From Methanobacteriota archaeon (GTDB taxonomy: Archaea; Thermoplasmatota; Poseidoniia; Poseidoniales; Thalassarchaeaceae): a DNA stretch of 9,305 nt. The position numbers and the translations under genes are program-made. Shown here one piece after another: positions 7,103-9,305 of the stretch. Location: contig NYST01000029.1 of NCBI GenBank assembly GCA_002683155.1, forward strand, positions 1 to 9,305, written 5' to 3'. The notes under the pieces are model-generated. The model was not told where the DNA came from, did no database searches, and saw nothing but the letters and a program-made list of their open reading frames with translations. Position 1 is the first letter of the stretch. Each line of letters begins with the position of its first letter.

Positions 7103-9305
7103 TTACTCTGCCTTGGGGTCTCCTCTCATCCACCGAGGGGCCCACCAGTTTAGATTACCCATCAGTCTCATTGTAGAAGGTACCACCAGCGCCCTTACGA
7201 TAGTTGCATCGACAGCCACACCCAAGGCTAGCATGAATCCGAACTGCATCATTATTGAAACAGAGGAAAAGCCAAACGCTGAGAAAACAGTAACCATAAC
7301 AAGTGCCGCCGAAGTGATAATCTGACCGCTCTTCTGGAGACCTACTGCTACTGCTTGGGTATTATCTCCAGTTCTTTCCCACTCCTCATGAATTCTTGAT
7401 AGCATCAGAACCTCGTAGTCCATACTTAGGCCGAATAGGATTGCAAATATCATTACTGGAGTAGTCGGATCAATAGGCTGTGGGGTGAAGTTTAGCATCT
7501 CGGCCCCGTTCCCTTCTTGGAAAACCCAGACTAGTATTCCAAAAGAAGCACTCACTGATAGTATATTCATCACAAGTGCCTTAGCAGGTAGTACCACAGA
7601 TCTTACTTGCATGAATATTAGTAAATAGCTGGCTGAAAAGATGAAAATTAATGAGATGAGGAGGTTATCTTTTACCGCGTCTAAGACATCTTGGTTGTAA
7701 GCAGCAAATCCAGCGACATTAACCTCGTAAACACCACCAAATTGAGAGTTTTTCTCATTCAAGTTTCTGATTTGTTGCACAACGACTCTGGAGCTTTCCC
7801 TAGATTGATCCCCTTCGATGCTAACAATCACTACAACCACTCCATCTCCAACGGTACTTTCTAAATACACATCTCTTTGAAGTTGGATTGCAGTCAACTG
7901 TTCCTCAGTGAGATTTCCATCATTAGAATCATCCCAAAATTCAACGACATCATCGACACTCATGCTCATATCGAAGTGGGCGTAAGTTAGAACGTGGTAC
8001 GCACCATCAATTTCCAGAATATCCTTGGATAAAGAGTGTAACTGGCGAATGTTTACTTCGTCAAATATATCGGTCCCTTCTTCAATTTCGAATACCATCA
8101 GAGCCGTATTTGAAACTCCTTGAGGCCATAATTCATCTGTTAGCTCCATGCCACTTCTGGCTTCGTTATCCGGACTCAGAGCCTTCCAGGAAGTAATTCC
8201 CCACTCTGCGTTCACGAATGGAGCACCTGCAAGTAGTAGTACGATTACGGATGGAAGTAGAAATGAGAACGGCCTATCCATAACCCTAATTGCTAGATTG
8301 GACCAGAAACCATCCTCTTTACTTTCGTTCCTAAGTCCGAAAGGGACTTTGTATGAATTCACCTTCTCACCCAGAATAGAAAGAATCGATGGAAGAAGAA
8401 TTACCGAGGAAGTAAGAGCTACAAGAGTTGCGCATATTCCTCCCCAGCCTAGTGATGGAAGACCGGTATTTTCAAAGAAAAGCATACCCGTTAAGCCAGC
8501 AATCACGGTTAGTCCTGAAAATAGAATTGCCCTCCCTGCAGTAGCATTAGTCATCGCAATTGAGGTTCTTACATCGTGTCCCCTCCCAAGCTCTTCCCTA
8601 AATCGGTTAACTATGAAAAGCGAGTAGTCAACGCTAAGTCCGATTCCCAGTAGGGACACGATATTTACAGCGTAAACCGTTAGATCGTCTACGATATATG
8701 TCAATCCATGGATTATCCCTACTGCCGCGATAACCGTGTAGACACCGGTTAATGCAGGTAAACCAGCAGCGACCAGTGTCCCGAAAACAAATAGTAGAAT
8801 GATTATTGTTAGAGGAGCAGAAATCAACTCAGCACGTAGCAACTCCTCTTTTAGAACCAAGTCGAATGTAATATCGATTGCTAGGTTGTCTGTTAGAAAC
8901 TTCTCCATCCCTTCTGGAGCATCAGCAGGTAGTCTGATGTCTTCGTATATATCCTTCAGTAGAAGCTTAGAATCCTCCCTGTTCATGTTTACCTTCACGT
9001 ATACTCGGGACCAAGAGCTGTCAACTTCACTAACCAGATTGGATCTATTGGCATCATTAGTTTTCCACGGAACATCCAGCTCCATGTCTTTATTGGTACT
9101 AAGAACTTCAATTGTTTGCTCCACTGCGGAGATTACACTGGAGTCATTGTGAGCCAGCCCTGGATGATGGAAGAGGATGAAGAACTGCTCGAAGTCAGTT
9201 TCATTCTCGTCAGAAAAACCCTCAGATAGCGCACTCCATCCATGGACGGACTCCAAATCCCCCTCTCCATAACCTTCGATATATTTCGGTTCAAAGGTGA
9301 TCATA
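7103..9305 (-). CDS. MMPL/RND-family transporter (N-terminal end cut by window)
   Basis: The last 733 or so residues of a large RND-superfamily membrane transporter of the MMPL type, whose members move lipids or other hydrophobic compounds using the ion gradient. Numbering from the Met at 9304, an extracytoplasmic domain (about 1-155) is followed by helices near 162-180, 184-203, 209-230, 258-277, 285-310 and 346-364, a second external domain about 365-540, then helices near 547-566, 573-595, 615-635, 660-680 and 685-710. The duplicated layout is confirmed by paired G-L-S-x-D-Y motifs (D226-Y227 and D629-Y630), the likely proton-relay positions. The tail N-W-W-A-P-R-W is typical of the family. 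Helix 1, normally ahead of the first external domain, is missing, so the Met at 9304 is most likely internal and the true start lies beyond the right edge. An EF-hand-like loop occurs at 458-469. Cargo unknown. The reductase gene follows 37 bases downstream. Confidence 0.93.
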   Translation of the reverse strand, partial: MITFEPKYIEGYGEGDLESVHGWSALSEGFSDENETDFEQFFILFHHPGLAHNDSSVISAVEQTIEVLSTNKDMELDVPWKTNDANRSNLVSEVDSSWSRVYVKVNMNREDSKLLLKDIYEDIRLPADAPEGMEKFLTDNLAIDITFDLVLKEELLRAELISAPLTIIILLFVFGTLVAAGLPALTGVYTVIAAVGIIHGLTYIVDDLTVYAVNIVSLLGIGLSVDYSLFIVNRFREELGRGHDVRTSIAMTNATAGRAILFSGLTVIAGLTGMLFFENTGLPSLGWGGICATLVALTSSVILLPSILSILGEKVNSYKVPFGLRNESKEDGFWSNLAIRVMDRPFSFLLPSVIVLLLAGAPFVNAEWGITSWKALSPDNEARSGMELTDELWPQGVSNTALMVFEIEEGTDIFDEVNIRQLHSLSKDILEIDGAYHVLTYAHFDMSMSVDDVVEFWDDSNDGNLTEEQLTAIQLQRDVYLESTVGDGVVVVIVSIEGDQSRESSRVVVQQIRNLNEKNSQFGGVYEVNVAGFAAYNQDVLDAVKDNLLISLIFIFSASYLLIFMQVRSVVLPAKALVMNILSVSASFGILVWVFQEGNGAEMLNFTPQPIDPTTPVMIFAILFGLSMDYEVLMLSRIHEEWERTGDNTQAVAVGLQKSGQIITSAALVMVTVFSAFGFSSVSIMMQFGFMLALGVAVDATIVRALVVPSTMRLMGNLNWWAPRWMRGDPKAE

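Noticed and set aside
8148..8627. 159-codon open frame on the plus strand
   Set aside because: It is antisense to the MMPL transporter, including part of its first helix bundle; no independent coding evidence.
1..9305. CRISPR array, tRNA, rRNA, insertion sequence, integrase or phage genes
   Set aside because: Reading through the window gave no spaced direct repeats, no cloverleaf in the short gaps, and no transposase or integrase motifs; the gaps total only about 178 bases.

Overview
The window reads as a compact archaeal chromosome segment, most likely from a marine Thermoplasmatota lineage such as Marine Group II (Poseidoniales). That placement is an inference. It rests on a secreted lipoprotein with an S-G-C lipobox followed by an acidic linker, a subtilase held by a C-terminal membrane helix, a laterally derived bacterial-type UvrA, non-ATG starts (GTG, TTG), and very dense packing: about 178 of 9305 bases (1.9%) lie outside genes. 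No rRNA or other phylogenetic marker is present to confirm it.

Layout, left to right. (1) Plus strand: the 3' end of uvrA (nucleotide excision repair), then after 44 bases a seven-helix Bax inhibitor-1/YccA-like membrane protein, then after 3 bases a LysE-type exporter. (2) Minus strand, convergent with LysE at 6 bases: a secreted lipoprotein carrying four Asp-box (BNR) motifs, a sialidase-like beta-propeller of unknown substrate. (3) Plus strand, divergent from the lipoprotein across 70 bases: an 829-residue S8 subtilase with propeptide, complete catalytic residues, a Cys-containing insertion and a C-terminal membrane anchor. (4) Minus strand, convergent with the protease at 18 bases: a dihydroflavonol-reductase-like extended SDR, preceded (transcriptionally upstream) by a large MMPL/RND transporter that is cut by the right window edge.

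Functionally the window mixes housekeeping DNA repair with cell-surface and membrane functions: two exported proteins (lipoprotein and protease), a solute exporter, a small channel-like membrane protein and an RND transporter paired with a lipid- or sugar-type reductase. I found no CRISPR array, tRNA, insertion sequence, integrase, toxin-antitoxin pair or recognisable defence system. Nothing here makes a convincing case for an undescribed system. The observations most worth checking are the SDR-MMPL pair, the divergent protease/lipoprotein pair, the insertion inside the subtilase domain, and calcium-loop-like motifs in two extracytoplasmic domains.
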